A stretch of DNA of 64,000 nt from Thermobacillus xylanilyticus (GCF_907165215.1 NZ_CAJRAY010000002.1:29041-93040), one strand, 5' to 3'. Positions 1-10,737 are shown, counted from the stretch's first letter. Translations and numbers: made by a program. Notes: a model not told the origin generated them from the letters alone.

Positions 1-1
1 G

Positions 2-28
2 CTGAGCGCCGCGTCGGACGCGGAGTAA
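2..28 (+). CDS. Possible C-terminal end of an upstream gene (partial)
   Basis: Frame 2 reads LSAASDAE followed by TAA at 26-28, directly before a symmetrical hairpin. This could be the last codons of a rightward gene that converges on the arabinofuranosidase gene and shares its terminator. With only eight codons visible nothing can be said about function, and chance is a fair alternative. Confidence 0.2.
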   Translation: MSAASDAE

Positions 29-63
29 AAACAAGACCTCCACATGCCGTGGAGGTCTTGTTT
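26..63 (-). terminator. Rho-independent terminator of the arabinose operon
   Basis: A perfect 15-bp stem (29-43 with 49-63) closes a 5-base loop. Read leftward it is followed by a short U run (complement of 26-31), so it fits as the terminator of the leftward operon ending at 68. It may also work rightward, with a weaker tail. Confidence 0.8.
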
Positions 64-67
64 GGGT

Positions 68-1624
<1,557 letters not shown>

Positions 1625-1641
1625 TTACGCCGGAATCGGCG

Positions 1642-2490
1642 TCAGCCCTTGATGCCGCCGGCGGTCATGCCTTCAATGAAGTATTTCTGGAAGAACAGGA
1701 ACACGATCAGGATCGGTACGATGGCCAGCACCGCTCCGGATATCAGCATATCAAAATTGTTGCCGTATGGCGTAAGCAGCGTCGCCAGTCCGATCGGGAT
1801 GGTGAGCTGCTCGTTCGTTCTCAGCACGATGAGCGGCCAGAGGAAGTTGTTCCATGAGAACAGCGACTGCAGAATGAACATCGACGAAAAAGCGGGCGCC
1901 ATCAGCGGCACCATGATCCGGAAAAACATGCCGAACTCCGTGCATCCGTCCACCCGCGCCGCGTCGAGGAAATCCTTCGGCAGTCCGCCGGCGTACTGGC
2001 GGAAGAAGAAAATCGGCAGCGGCGCCACCATGAAGGGCAGGATGACGCCCCACATGTTGTTGATCAGCTTCAGCGAGATCGACAGCTTGTAAAGCGGCAG
2101 GATGATGATCTCCAGCGGGATCATCATCGTCACGAGCACCAGCGCAAACAGCGCGTTCCGGAATCTGAACCGGTAGACGGCGAGCGCATAGCCGACCATC
2201 GACGAGAACAGCAGGCACAGCACGGTGAAAATGGCGGTGATGACCAGACTGTTCTTGTACCAGGTCAGGTAGAGCGACTGATCCGAGAACAGGTAGGTGT
2301 AGTTCTTCAGCGACACCAGCTCCGGATCGAGCCGGAGGTTCAGACCGTAGCGCATCATCTCCTGCGCCGGCTTGAACGACGCGACGATCAGCGTGACGAT
2401 CGGGAAGACCGCGAACAGGCCGAGCAGAACGAAGAGGATAACGAGCGCCGCGGTCAGAAAGCGGCGATGTTTTGCGTTGCCTGCGCTCAT
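1642..2490 (-). CDS. araQ: Sugar ABC importer permease, MalG/AraQ type
   Basis: Inner permease of a carbohydrate-uptake-1 ABC importer, 282 aa. It has about six membrane segments and the cytoplasmic loop DAARVDGCTEFGMFFRI, which is the EAA-type ATPase contact motif of this family, and it ends in the common EGMTAGGIKG. It starts one base after the neighbouring permease stops, so the two are translated together. The gene order with abfA and a binding protein points to arabinose oligomers as substrate; the exact sugar is inferred. No ATPase gene is present in the operon. Confidence 0.9.
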   Translation of the reverse strand: MSAGNAKHRRFLTAALVILFVLLGLFAVFPIVTLIVASFKPAQEMMRYGLNLRLDPELVSLKNYTYLFSDQSLYLTWYKNSLVITAIFTVLCLLFSSMVGYALAVYRFRFRNALFALVLVTMMIPLEIIILPLYKLSISLKLINNMWGVILPFMVAPLPIFFFRQYAGGLPKDFLDAARVDGCTEFGMFFRIMVPLMAPAFSSMFILQSLFSWNNFLWPLIVLRTNEQLTIPIGLATLLTPYGNNFDMLISGAVLAIVPILIVFLFFQKYFIEGMTAGGIKG

Positions 2491-2491
2491 G

Positions 2492-3430
2492 TCAGTCCTC
2501 CCTCCGGAACATGCCCGTCAGCTTGAGCTGGATCATCGTGACGGTGAACGTGATGACGAGCAGGGCGATGCCGACCGCCGAACCGAGGCCGAGATTGTTC
2601 TGCTCCAGCCCGTTGCGGTACAGGTAGCCGACGATCGTCAGGCCGATGTCGTTCGGCGACCGGTTGCCGGCCCACAGCATGTAGCTTTCCGTGAACATGG
2701 CGTAGCCGCCGTAAATGCTGATCGTCAGCACGTAGATCGTGATCGGCTTCAGCAGCGGCAGCGTGATCCGGATGAACCGGTCCCAGGCCGTCGCGCCGTC
2801 GATTTCCGCCGATTCGTACAGTTCCCGCGGAATGTTCTGCAAGCCGGCGAGGAAGTACAGGATGTTGATTCCCATCCACCGCCAGGTCGCGAGCACGACG
2901 AGCGTGAACATCGCGAGCCCTTCGTGGCGCAGCCATTTCTGCGGTTCGAAGCCGAGGGCGGTGACGAACGTGTTCATGAGCGAGCCTTCCAGTTCGCCGA
3001 ACGCCAGCCGGAAAACGGTGCCCGCCACGACGACCGACGTCAGCGCGGGAATGAACAGCGTCGACCGGAAAAAGTTGCGCAGCACCATCAGCTTCGAATT
3101 GAGAAACACCGCGAGCACAAGCGGCAGCGGAATGAGCACGAGCAGCGTGAAGACCGTGTACTCGGTGCTGTTCATCAGCGCCTTGCGGAACGTCGGGTTC
3201 CACAGGCCGCGGTAGTTTTCGAGGCCGATGTAGCGAACCTGGCCGGGCAGCACTTCCTGGAAGCTCATGTTCACGGCGGACAGCACGGGATAGGCGAAAA
3301 AGAGGGCGAACGACAGGATGAACGGCAGCACGAACAGCCAGGGCGCGGCCGTCTGCGAGTATGCCAGCCTCCGCAGCGGGGAACGCCGGACGGCCGTCTG
3401 CCGTTCCGTTGTCGGAACCGGGTGCGTCAT
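2492..3430 (-). CDS. araP: Sugar ABC importer permease, MalF/AraP type
   Basis: Partner permease of 312 aa with six predicted membrane segments after a basic N-terminal tail. The EAA loop is ELYESAEIDGATAWDRFIRI. It pairs with the next gene to form the membrane channel of a carbohydrate importer. It follows the binding-protein gene by about 80 bases, a normal gap in these operons, where the abundant binding protein is made first. The substrate is inferred from the GH51 gene at the end of the operon. Confidence 0.9.
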   Translation of the reverse strand: MTHPVPTTERQTAVRRSPLRRLAYSQTAAPWLFVLPFILSFALFFAYPVLSAVNMSFQEVLPGQVRYIGLENYRGLWNPTFRKALMNSTEYTVFTLLVLIPLPLVLAVFLNSKLMVLRNFFRSTLFIPALTSVVVAGTVFRLAFGELEGSLMNTFVTALGFEPQKWLRHEGLAMFTLVVLATWRWMGINILYFLAGLQNIPRELYESAEIDGATAWDRFIRITLPLLKPITIYVLTISIYGGYAMFTESYMLWAGNRSPNDIGLTIVGYLYRNGLEQNNLGLGSAVGIALLVITFTVTMIQLKLTGMFRRED

Positions 3431-3511
3431 CGCGTTATGCCTCCTTCCGTGAAACGGCGATGCACCGGTCCCGCTGTCCGGGCGGGACCGGCGCTGTGCC
3501 CGTTTCGGGCG

Positions 3512-4813
3512 TTACTGAATCTGCGACTGCGTCTCTTCCAGAACCTTGACCGGATCTTCGCCGTCCTGGAGAATCCGGACGAGCACCGAGGTCCGGAACG
3601 CGTCGGAGATGGGCGGCGTCTGCTCATTGACGATGACGCCTTCGATCTCGTCCTTCACTTCCAGCAGCACGTCGAAAATGTCTTCCCCGAAGTAGTCGGT
3701 GAATTTGTTCGGCTCGCGGAGCTCCGGCGCATCCCAGACATCCGAGCGCAGCGGGTCGAAGCCGAGGAACTTCCAGATTTCGATGTTGCCTTCGCGCGAC
3801 AGCTTCGCGAACGCGAGGAACGCTTTCGCCAGATCCTGGTTCTTGGAGGTCGTCGTGATGACGGTGCCCGTGCCGCCCATGCCCGCCGAGCGCGGCTCGC
3901 CCGCGTTCCAGGCCGGCATCGGCTTGATGACGATCTTGCCCTTCAGGTCGGGCATGTAGTCGGTGAACCGGCCCATGTACCACATCGGCATCCAGACCGA
4001 CGCGGCGCCGCCGTCGTTCATGAAACCGTAGTATTCCTCGGCGTGGTGGCCGCCGCCGGGCGCCGGAACCGCGATGCCCTGCTTCACAAGATCCTGCTGG
4101 AACGCGAGCGGTTTCACGACCACGTCGCTCGTCAGGTTCGGCTTGCCGTCCGCCGTCTGCAGGTCGTCGCTGCCGGGCGCCTGCGCCACCTGGGGCCAGA
4201 TGGACCACATGTCGTTCAGCTCGACCGTCGTCATCGGCTTGCCGGTTGCTTCGAGCACTTTCTTGCCGGCCGCCGCGAAATCGTCCCAGGTCTTGATGTC
4301 ATCGGGATTCACGCCGGCCTGATCGAGCAGCTCCTTGTTGTAATAGATGACAGACGCGCCGACGTGGAAGTCGATGCCGTAGTAGTTGCCGTCCTTCGCG
4401 TAAATGTCGAGCCGGGATTTGACGAGATTGTCCAGCTCGGGCTCGACGATGTCGTTGAGCGGGACGAGCTGCGGCGTGCCCTTCAGGAAGTTCGGGAACT
4501 TGTTCAGCTCCACGTCCGCCAGATCCGGCGCGCCCGTGCCGCTCTGCAGCGCGACGAGCAGTTTGTTGTGCATGTCGTCGTACGGGTAGACATTGGCTTT
4601 GAGCGTGATTTTCCGGTCGGGATTCTGCTCGTTCCACCGTTCGGCCATGTGCTGGTAGAACTGCTCGTGCAGTTCGTTGAACGTCCAGAACTCGAGCGTC
4701 GTGCCGTCGCCCGACGACTCTTCGCCGGATTTTCCGCCGCCGCCGGAGCAGGCGGCCAGGGCCAGCGACAGCGCAAGGATCAGCGCCATGAACAGGAATG
4801 AATGCCGTTTCAC
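3512..4813 (-). CDS. araN: Sugar ABC importer substrate-binding lipoprotein, AraN-like
   Basis: Extracellular solute-binding protein family 1, 433 aa, held to the membrane as a lipoprotein: the signal peptide ends in the lipobox LAAC with Cys22, followed by a flexible Gly/Ser-rich stretch. The GTG start at 4813 is preceded by GAAGGGGGAAGA; an upstream in-frame ATG at 4843 has no such site and would spoil the signal peptide. It is the first gene of the leftward arabinose operon. The binding pocket cannot be read from sequence alone, so the arabino-oligosaccharide ligand is inferred from the operon. Confidence 0.88.
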   Translation of the reverse strand: MKRHSFLFMALILALSLALAACSGGGGKSGEESSGDGTTLEFWTFNELHEQFYQHMAERWNEQNPDRKITLKANVYPYDDMHNKLLVALQSGTGAPDLADVELNKFPNFLKGTPQLVPLNDIVEPELDNLVKSRLDIYAKDGNYYGIDFHVGASVIYYNKELLDQAGVNPDDIKTWDDFAAAGKKVLEATGKPMTTVELNDMWSIWPQVAQAPGSDDLQTADGKPNLTSDVVVKPLAFQQDLVKQGIAVPAPGGGHHAEEYYGFMNDGGAASVWMPMWYMGRFTDYMPDLKGKIVIKPMPAWNAGEPRSAGMGGTGTVITTTSKNQDLAKAFLAFAKLSREGNIEIWKFLGFDPLRSDVWDAPELREPNKFTDYFGEDIFDVLLEVKDEIEGVIVNEQTPPISDAFRTSVLVRILQDGEDPVKVLEETQSQIQ

Positions 4814-4932
4814 ATGTCTTCCCCCTTCAAATCGGATGTTCATGCTATTGCTTAATCCCGCCCGGGCGGGACGTAAGCCGGAACTTGCGTGAGTCTTTTA
4901 ATTTACAAATTACTAAAATAATTTATGGTTTC

Positions 4933-4961
4933 ATGTTATTTGGGCAATTTTGTTTTGTCAA
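4933..4961 (-). promoter_or_regulatory. Promoter of the araN operon
   Basis: Read leftward, TTGACA (complement of 4956-4961), a 17-base spacer and TAACAT (complement of 4933-4938) form a vegetative promoter about 120 bases before the binding-protein start. Confidence 0.6.
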
Positions 4962-4968
4962 TACCTAA

Positions 4969-4983
4969 ATGAATGCGTTTACC
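4969..4983. promoter_or_regulatory. Possible CcpA (cre) site
   Basis: ATGAATGCGTTTACC matches the cre consensus WTGNAARCGNWWWCA at all but two positions. It lies just upstream of the -35 of the leftward arabinose operon, which fits carbon catabolite control. The stretch 4814-5200 is AT-rich and holds this site, the two divergent promoters and nothing else I can name. Confidence 0.4.
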
Positions 4984-5134
4984 TAGCGGTTTAACATTAA
5001 AAAACTTTAAAACAAAAGTCGAATCGCCGGGAAAACCGGCCATGATGCGGGCGGGAACGGCGGGAAGACGGGGGGGAGAAAAATGTCGTTTGAAAGGGAC
5101 GTCGTGAACGGATTGTCGGCATTTTGCGGAACAC

Positions 5135-5163
5135 TTCTCAATCCGGCGGCTTTAATTTATAAT
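5135..5163 (+). promoter_or_regulatory. Promoter of the ArsR-type regulator gene
   Basis: A perfect TATAAT at 5158-5163 follows a weak -35 (TTCTCA, 5135-5140) at 17 bases. It drives the rightward regulator whose start is about 38 bases downstream. Confidence 0.5.
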
Positions 5164-5200
5164 AAGTTGAAACAAATTGCGGATGAGAGGATGCGACCCG

Positions 5201-6118
5201 TTGATCCATATCAAAGAGCTTAGGTCCGGCCTGAATCTGTTCAAGGCGCTCGGTTCCGAAATCCGGATCGAAATCCTGGAGCTGCTGAACCGCTACAACA
5301 GTCTCAATCTGAACGAAATCGCCGAGAAACTGGGTCTGTCGAACGGCGCGGTGACGATGCACATCAAGAAGCTGGAAGAGAGCGGACTCATCGAAATCAC
5401 CACTGCGGTCGGCAAGCACGGCATCCAGAAGATCTGCTACCTGAACGAGGATCTGCTGACGGTCGAGCTGCGGAGCAAAGGGCCGGAGAACGTCTACGAA
5501 GTCGAGATCAAGGTCGGCCACTACTGCGACTACCATGCGGAGCCGACCTGCGGTCTGGCGACGAAGGACAGCATCATCGGGGAGTTCGACAATCCGCGCT
5601 ATTTCGCCGATCCGATGCGGATCGACGCGGAGATCATCTGGCTGACGCGCGGATTTTTCGAATACCGGATTCCGAATTACCTCAAGCCGAACCATCGGCT
5701 TACCGAGCTGCAGTTCATCATGGAGCTGAGCTCGGAGGCGCCCTGCTACAACAACGACTATCCGTCGGACATCGTGTTTCACGTCAACCGGGTCGAGGTG
5801 GGGACCTGGACGTCGCCCGGCGATTTCGGCGGGGAGAAGGGGACGAACAACCCGGACTGGTGGCCGCCGCACCTGAACCAGTACGGGCTGCTGAAGCTGC
5901 TCCGGATCAACGAGAACGGCACGTACATCGACGGATGCCCGATTTCGGACGTGAAGATCACCGACATTCCGTTCGACGGCCATTCGGACATCAAGTTCCG
6001 GATCGGTGTGTCCGAAAGCGGCCAGGTCGGCGGACTGACGATCTACGGGTCGCATTTCGGCAACTACAAGCAGGACATTGTCGCGCGCGTCCTGTACGAG
6101 GTCGTGGACAAAGGGTGA
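5201..6118 (+). CDS. ArsR-type winged-helix regulator with a large C-terminal domain
   Basis: Residues 1-75 form a winged helix (FKALGSEIRIEILELL and LSNGAVTMHIKKLEESGLIE). About 230 more residues follow; I cannot assign this part. It holds a CDYHAEPTCG cluster that could bind metal, and many aromatic residues that could suit a sugar pocket. The total is 305 aa, far longer than a plain ArsR repressor of about 100 aa. The TTG at 5201 is preferred because GAGAGG sits 10 bases upstream; ATG at 5183 has no ribosome site. Divergent placement from the arabinose operon makes it the likely regulator of that operon, which is inference. Confidence 0.75.
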   Translation: MIHIKELRSGLNLFKALGSEIRIEILELLNRYNSLNLNEIAEKLGLSNGAVTMHIKKLEESGLIEITTAVGKHGIQKICYLNEDLLTVELRSKGPENVYEVEIKVGHYCDYHAEPTCGLATKDSIIGEFDNPRYFADPMRIDAEIIWLTRGFFEYRIPNYLKPNHRLTELQFIMELSSEAPCYNNDYPSDIVFHVNRVEVGTWTSPGDFGGEKGTNNPDWWPPHLNQYGLLKLLRINENGTYIDGCPISDVKITDIPFDGHSDIKFRIGVSESGQVGGLTIYGSHFGNYKQDIVARVLYEVVDKG

Positions 6119-6125
6119 CGCGAAG

Positions 6126-7226
6126 ATGACAATCGGTGCGCGCATGCTCAAGACGGGGCTGGCGGTGGTGCTGGCCATTTACGTGAGCGGACTTTTCGGC
6201 TTCGGTACGCCGATCATCGCGACGGTCGCGGCCATCTTCACGATCCAGCCGTCGATCTACCGCTCCTGGCAGCAGGTCCACGATCAGATCCAGTCGAACA
6301 TCATCGGCGCCGCGTTCGCGCTGGGCGCCGCCCAATGGCTTGGCGTGACGCCGATCTCGGTCGGCATCGTCTGCATCGCGGTTATTCTGCTCAATATCAG
6401 GCTCAAGACGACGAGCGCGATCGGCCTGACGCTCGTCACGGTCGTGGCGGTCATGGAGGCGCACGCGGAAGGGTGGCGATTCGCGCTCGAGCGGTTCGCC
6501 ATGGTGCTGACGGGGATCATCTCGGCCTTCCTCGTGAACGTGCTCGTCCTCCCGCCGCGCCCGAAGCAGCAGTTCCGCGAACAGGTGCATGAAGCCTACA
6601 ACATTCTGTCGCTTTTGCTCCGGACGGCCGTCTCGAATGAAATCCGGGAACGGGTGTTCAAGGAAGAGCATGAGCGGCTGGAGCAGATTTTCCGGCGGCT
6701 GGACGAGCAGTACACGCTGTTCAAGGAAGACCGGGTATTCCGGCCCGCCGGCCGGCGCAAGCGCGCGCGGCAGCTCTTGCTCTCGCGCCAGATGATCCGG
6801 ACGCTGCGGCATGGTTCCCAGCTGCTGGATGCGGTCGAAGAGCATTTCTATTCGTCGCCGGACGCGGCGGAGTGGGCGGAGCGGTTCGACCGGCGGATCG
6901 AGGCGCTGACGAAATGCCACGAGCAATTGCTGCTCAAATGGGAAGGGAAGATCAAGCCGGTCGCGGTGATTCGTCCGGAACCGGCGGATGATCTCGCGAA
7001 GGATCTGTCCGCGTACATCGGCAAGCAGCCCGTGGAGCGAAGACGGCTCCTGTTCGTCGCGTCCGCGATGTTCGAGTACGCGTATCATCTGGACCGGCTC
7101 GGCAAGCTGCTGGATCGGATCATGCGGGACCAGTCGGCGGACGAAGGAGCGGAAGAAGGAGCGGACGAAGCGGCGGAAGAAGCGATAGGCGAAAAGCCCG
7201 GTCAGCGCGACGCGCGCGACAGATAG
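6126..7226 (+). CDS. Aromatic acid exporter family membrane protein
   Basis: Membrane protein of the bacterial FUSC/ArAE_1 (DUF939) type, 366 aa. The first 150 residues hold four to five membrane spans (including TPIIATVAAIFTIQPS and the run ending in NVLVLPPRPKQQ); the remaining 200 residues are a charged, helical cytoplasmic domain. The C-terminus is a low-complexity acidic run built of GAEEGADE-like units. Family members are proposed exporters of aromatic acids or related compounds, but the substrate here is unknown. It starts 7 bases after the ArsR-type gene and is probably cotranscribed with it. Its last 25 bases overlap the convergent gene. Confidence 0.75.
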   Translation: MTIGARMLKTGLAVVLAIYVSGLFGFGTPIIATVAAIFTIQPSIYRSWQQVHDQIQSNIIGAAFALGAAQWLGVTPISVGIVCIAVILLNIRLKTTSAIGLTLVTVVAVMEAHAEGWRFALERFAMVLTGIISAFLVNVLVLPPRPKQQFREQVHEAYNILSLLLRTAVSNEIRERVFKEEHERLEQIFRRLDEQYTLFKEDRVFRPAGRRKRARQLLLSRQMIRTLRHGSQLLDAVEEHFYSSPDAAEWAERFDRRIEALTKCHEQLLLKWEGKIKPVAVIRPEPADDLAKDLSAYIGKQPVERRRLLFVASAMFEYAYHLDRLGKLLDRIMRDQSADEGAEEGADEAAEEAIGEKPGQRDARDR

Positions 7227-7819
7227 CGGGATTCAAGCTTCTTGCCGCCGAACCACATGGCGGCGATGACGACGACGGCCGTGACGATGCGCCAGGGCTG
7301 ATGGGCGAGCTGGGTAATGTCGAACGACAGGAACGAAACCGAGAAAATCATGACCGCCTTGCCCATCAGGATCGCCAGCGCGAACGTGCCGAACCGCACG
7401 GTGCTCAGTCCGGAAGCCAGATTGACGAGGAAAGACGGCGCGAACGGGAAGCATGCGAGCAGGAAGATCGGCGTGAATCCCTTCCGTTCGATCCAGCGGA
7501 AGAACCGCCGGGTCGCGGGGAAACGGCGCTGCAGCCAGATGCCCGGCCGTCTGCCGATCAGCCGCGCGATCCAGAAGACGGAGAAGGCTCCCAGGCAGAC
7601 CCCGATCCAAGAATAGAGGATGCCGAGCCCCAGGCCGTAAACATTCGCGTTGACCGCGATGAAGACGAACAGGGGCAGGAAGGCCAGAAACGCTTCCAGG
7701 AACGGCAGCAGAATGCCGGGCAGCGGCCCGTAGGCGGCATAACTCTGGATCGCCTGCCGGATTTCGGCTTCGTCCATTTGCTGCAGATCACGGAACCAGT
7801 CCATTATGCTTTCAAACAT
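7202..7819 (-). CDS. TVP38/TMEM64 (DedA-like) membrane protein
   Basis: Integral membrane protein of 205 aa with the VTT/SNARE-associated domain: a re-entrant segment (LPFLEAFLAFLPLFVFI), a conserved glycine/phenylalanine-rich region (FTPIFLLACFPFAPSFLVNL) and a final span. Members of this superfamily act as lipid scramblases or polyprenyl-phosphate carriers; the role of this one is not known. It converges on the exporter-like gene with a 25-base overlap and no visible terminator between them. Confidence 0.8.
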   Translation of the reverse strand: MFESIMDWFRDLQQMDEAEIRQAIQSYAAYGPLPGILLPFLEAFLAFLPLFVFIAVNANVYGLGLGILYSWIGVCLGAFSVFWIARLIGRRPGIWLQRRFPATRRFFRWIERKGFTPIFLLACFPFAPSFLVNLASGLSTVRFGTFALAILMGKAVMIFSVSFLSFDITQLAHQPWRIVTAVVVIAAMWFGGKKLESRYLSRASR

Positions 7820-7854
7820 GATGAATCAGCCGCTTTCTTGTTTTGACTTGCCGG

Positions 7855-9051
7855 TTATTTGCCTGCGGACACGCGGCCGGCAGGTTCCGCGGGCCGAAGC
7901 GGATACAGGAGATAGAACAGGCCGATCAGACCGAACAGGACGGCGCTCGTCCAGACGACGTCGGCTTCTGTGCCGAGCGACGCGATGATGCCGCCGGCCG
8001 CGGGGCCGATCATGATGCCGATCCCCTCCAGCGTGGAGAAGATGCCCCAGCCGAGCCCCTGATGCGACTGCGGCAGATAGGATGCGAGCAGCGCGTTCCA
8101 GGCGGGCAGCACGGCGGAATAAGAGATGCCGAGCGCGCCTGCGATCAGCAGGCATTCCCAGAACGGCGGCGCCGTCGACAGCACGAGGAGCAGCGCGGAG
8201 AACGTGCAGAACCCGGCGGAGAGGAACGCCCGCTTGTGACCGACGCGGTCGGACAGCCGGCCCATCGGCATCAGCCCCAGCACGGTCAATCCGCCGGCGG
8301 CGAGGAGAATGAGGGAGTAGGTGCTGCTGCTGACGGACAACTCCTTCTCCGCGAACGCCGGCAGCACCGGCAGGAGCATGCCGGCTCCCGCCGTCTGCAG
8401 GATCATGCCGGGCAGAAGCGCCCGCATGCGCGACAGCTTCTCGCGCAGGAGCGCGACCTGCCGGGTGAGCGGAATCGTCTCGATCATGCGCTCGCGCCGG
8501 TTCGAAATGAACAGCGACAGCCCCCAGGACAGCGCCGTCACGAGGGCGATCAGACGGCCGGCCGCGGCAGGCGCGTGATCGAGCAGCAGATTGCATACGA
8601 TCGGTCCGGAGCCGATGCCGATGAACCAGATCGTGTACAGCAGCCCCATCTGGGTGGCGCGCTTGTCTTCGGTCACTTTCATCAGGCAGACGATCCAGAT
8701 CGGCGAGATGCCGATGCCGAACAGTGCGGCGGACAGGATGAACAGCCACGGAACGTCCGCAACTTGCATCAAGGCGACGCCGGCCAGCGAAACCAGCAGT
8801 CCCGCGTGGACGATCGTCCTTGTCGAGAACCGGTCCAGCAGCCAGCCGATGACCATTTTAAGCGCCGTATCCGTCAGAAAATGGGCCGTAATCGCCGTGC
8901 CGACAATGTCAAGCGACAGGCCCAGCATTTTCTCTCCATAGATCGGGATGAAACTTGCCGCGACCGCCCCCCGCACGAATTCGACAAGGAGCAGGATGAC
9001 GCCCAGCAGCACGATTCCCCCCCGATTTGACCGATTGAACAGACCTTTCAC
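7855..9051 (-). CDS. Major facilitator superfamily transporter
   Basis: MFS permease of 398 aa with about twelve membrane spans in two halves and a central charged loop (ISNRRERMIETIPL). The loop GRLSDRVGHKRAF is the second-half copy of the MFS signature motif A. The starting GTG at 9051 has GAGAGG close upstream. The closest general likeness is to the drug/metabolite efflux MFS group; the substrate cannot be read from the sequence. It lies 35 bases behind the TVP38-like gene, same strand, so transcription may continue into that gene. Confidence 0.85.
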   Translation of the reverse strand: MKGLFNRSNRGGIVLLGVILLLVEFVRGAVAASFIPIYGEKMLGLSLDIVGTAITAHFLTDTALKMVIGWLLDRFSTRTIVHAGLLVSLAGVALMQVADVPWLFILSAALFGIGISPIWIVCLMKVTEDKRATQMGLLYTIWFIGIGSGPIVCNLLLDHAPAAAGRLIALVTALSWGLSLFISNRRERMIETIPLTRQVALLREKLSRMRALLPGMILQTAGAGMLLPVLPAFAEKELSVSSSTYSLILLAAGGLTVLGLMPMGRLSDRVGHKRAFLSAGFCTFSALLLVLSTAPPFWECLLIAGALGISYSAVLPAWNALLASYLPQSHQGLGWGIFSTLEGIGIMIGPAAGGIIASLGTEADVVWTSAVLFGLIGLFYLLYPLRPAEPAGRVSAGK

Positions 9052-9140
9052 CTCGCCTCTCCCGGTTCTGATTGAAAGCGTCCGCCCGGGCGGGAGGCTT
9101 CATTCAGCCGTCGGGATGGCAGTTTATGTCTTTCCGTACC

Positions 9141-9146
9141 ATTATA
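9141..9146 (-). promoter_or_regulatory. Possible -10 element for the MFS gene
   Basis: Read leftward this is TATAAT, about 90 bases before the MFS start. The matching -35 region is poor, so only the -10 is claimed. Confidence 0.35.
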
Positions 9147-9206
9147 GTCAAGATCGGTTGAAAAATCATCCGACGCGGGTCGGGGCGCGGCGATGTGCGG
9201 GGAAAG

Positions 9207-10475
9207 TCAGATCAGAAGGTTGAACAGATGCGGATCCTTGTTCAGCTCGATGAACTGGATGCCCTTCGCGCGCATGCGGCTCACGAGCGGTTCGTAATCC
9301 TCCGGCTGCTTCAGCTCGATGCCGACGAGCGCCGGACCGCTCTCCTTGTTGTTCTTCTTCGTATATTCGAACCGGGTGATGTCGTCCGTCGGTCCGAGCA
9401 CGTCGTCGAGAAATTCCCGCAGCGCGCCCGCCCGCTGCGGAAAATTGATGACGAAATAATGCTTGAGCCCTTCGAAGATCAGGGAGCGTTCCTTGATTTC
9501 CTGCATCCGGTCGACATCGTTGTTCCCCCCGCTGATGACGCAGACCACCGACTTGCCGGCGATCCGGTCCCGGCAGGCATGCAGCGCCGCCACCGTCAGG
9601 GCGCCCGCCGGCTCGACGACGATGGCGCTCTCGTTGTACAGCTCGAGAATCGTCGTGCACACCTTGCCTTCGGGGACGGCGATGACGTCGTCGAGCAGTT
9701 CGCGGCAGATGGCGAACGTCAGGTCGCCGACCCGTTTCACGGCGGCGCCGTCGACGAACTTGTCGATCTGCTCGAGCGCCCGGACTTCGCCCGCCTCGAT
9801 CGATGTCCGCATGGAGGGCGCGCCCTCCGGCTCGACGCCGATCACCTGCGTCTGCGGCGATACGCTCTTGATATAGGAAGCGACGCCGGCAGCGAGACCG
9901 CCGCCGCCGATCGTCACGAATACGATATCCGGCGGCGTCTCCGCGTCTTCCAGCAGCTCAAGACCGATCGTGCCGTTGCCGGCAATGATGCGCGGATCGT
10001 CGAACGGATGGATGAACGTCATGCCGTCCTTGACGCTGGCGTTCACCGCTTCCTTGTAGGCGTCGTCGAACGTGTCGCCGACGAGCACGATCTCGACGGC
10101 ATCGCCGCCGAAGAACGCGACCTGCTTCACTTTCTGCCGGGGCGTCGTGCCCGGCATGAAGATCCGGCCTTTCACGCCGAGCGTGCGGCAGGAGAACGCC
10201 ACGCCTTGCGCGTGATTCCCGGCGCTTGCGGCGACGACGCCGCGGCGAAGCGCTTCTTCGTCGAGCGTCCGCATCATGTGGTACGCGCCGCGGATTTTGA
10301 ACGACCGCACGACTTGCAGATCTTCCCGCTTCAGACTGACGCGGGCGCCGAATCGCTCCGACAGCACGCGGCTGTACTGCAGCGGCGTCCGCACGATGAC
10401 CTCTTTCAACAACTGGTGAGCCTTGACGATGTCAGCGAGCCCCGTGCCGTTTCCGGTCTGCGTCAACTTCTCCAT
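9207..10475 (-). CDS. ilvA: Threonine deaminase (biosynthetic)
   Basis: PLP enzyme that deaminates threonine to 2-oxobutanoate, the first step of isoleucine synthesis. The protein is 422 aa. SFKIRGA carries the PLP lysine Lys60, GGGGLAAG holds the cofactor phosphate, and SGGNND is the C-terminal catalytic-domain motif. The last 90 residues form the ACT-like domain (HYFVINFPQRAGALREF), which marks the biosynthetic, isoleucine-regulated class as against short catabolic enzymes. ATG at 10475 matches the family N-terminus; the open frame runs on upstream only by chance. It is monocistronic with its own promoter. Confidence 0.95.
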   Translation of the reverse strand: MEKLTQTGNGTGLADIVKAHQLLKEVIVRTPLQYSRVLSERFGARVSLKREDLQVVRSFKIRGAYHMMRTLDEEALRRGVVAASAGNHAQGVAFSCRTLGVKGRIFMPGTTPRQKVKQVAFFGGDAVEIVLVGDTFDDAYKEAVNASVKDGMTFIHPFDDPRIIAGNGTIGLELLEDAETPPDIVFVTIGGGGLAAGVASYIKSVSPQTQVIGVEPEGAPSMRTSIEAGEVRALEQIDKFVDGAAVKRVGDLTFAICRELLDDVIAVPEGKVCTTILELYNESAIVVEPAGALTVAALHACRDRIAGKSVVCVISGGNNDVDRMQEIKERSLIFEGLKHYFVINFPQRAGALREFLDDVLGPTDDITRFEYTKKNNKESGPALVGIELKQPEDYEPLVSRMRAKGIQFIELNKDPHLFNLLI

Positions 10476-10518
10476 TTGAATGCCCCCGCTCGTGCATGAT
10501 CCTGCAATAATATTACAG

Positions 10519-10547
10519 TTATACGCGCGTCGGCGGCGAATGTCAAC
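10519..10547 (-). promoter_or_regulatory. Promoter of ilvA
   Basis: Leftward TTGACA (complement of 10542-10547), 17-base spacer and TATAAC (complement of 10519-10524), about 45 bases before the ilvA start. No T-box or leader peptide was seen. The remaining part of 10548-10737 holds nothing I can name. Confidence 0.7.
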
Positions 10548-10737
10548 CGCGGCGATGTTCGTCCGGCCGGCGGCTGAGCAACGGAACGGCGCCTGCCCGC
10601 GACCCCGCATGCCCGGCGCGGCCCGAAAAGTCCGGCCCGAAAGCCGAAACCGATGGAACGGCGAGGCGGAATTCACGTATATATACCGTGGGATGCCAGC
10701 GAAACTTACGGTTTCCGGGGCGACAAACAATTGTCAA

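Noticed and set aside
2372..4801. Very long open frames opposite real genes, such as 2372-4801 (+), 18651-20936 (-), 31631-33979 (-) and 36811-38790 (+).
   Set aside because: They mirror well-recognised genes, are rich in Arg/His/Asp/Val in the pattern of antisense GC-rich codons, and lack ribosome sites or any known domain.
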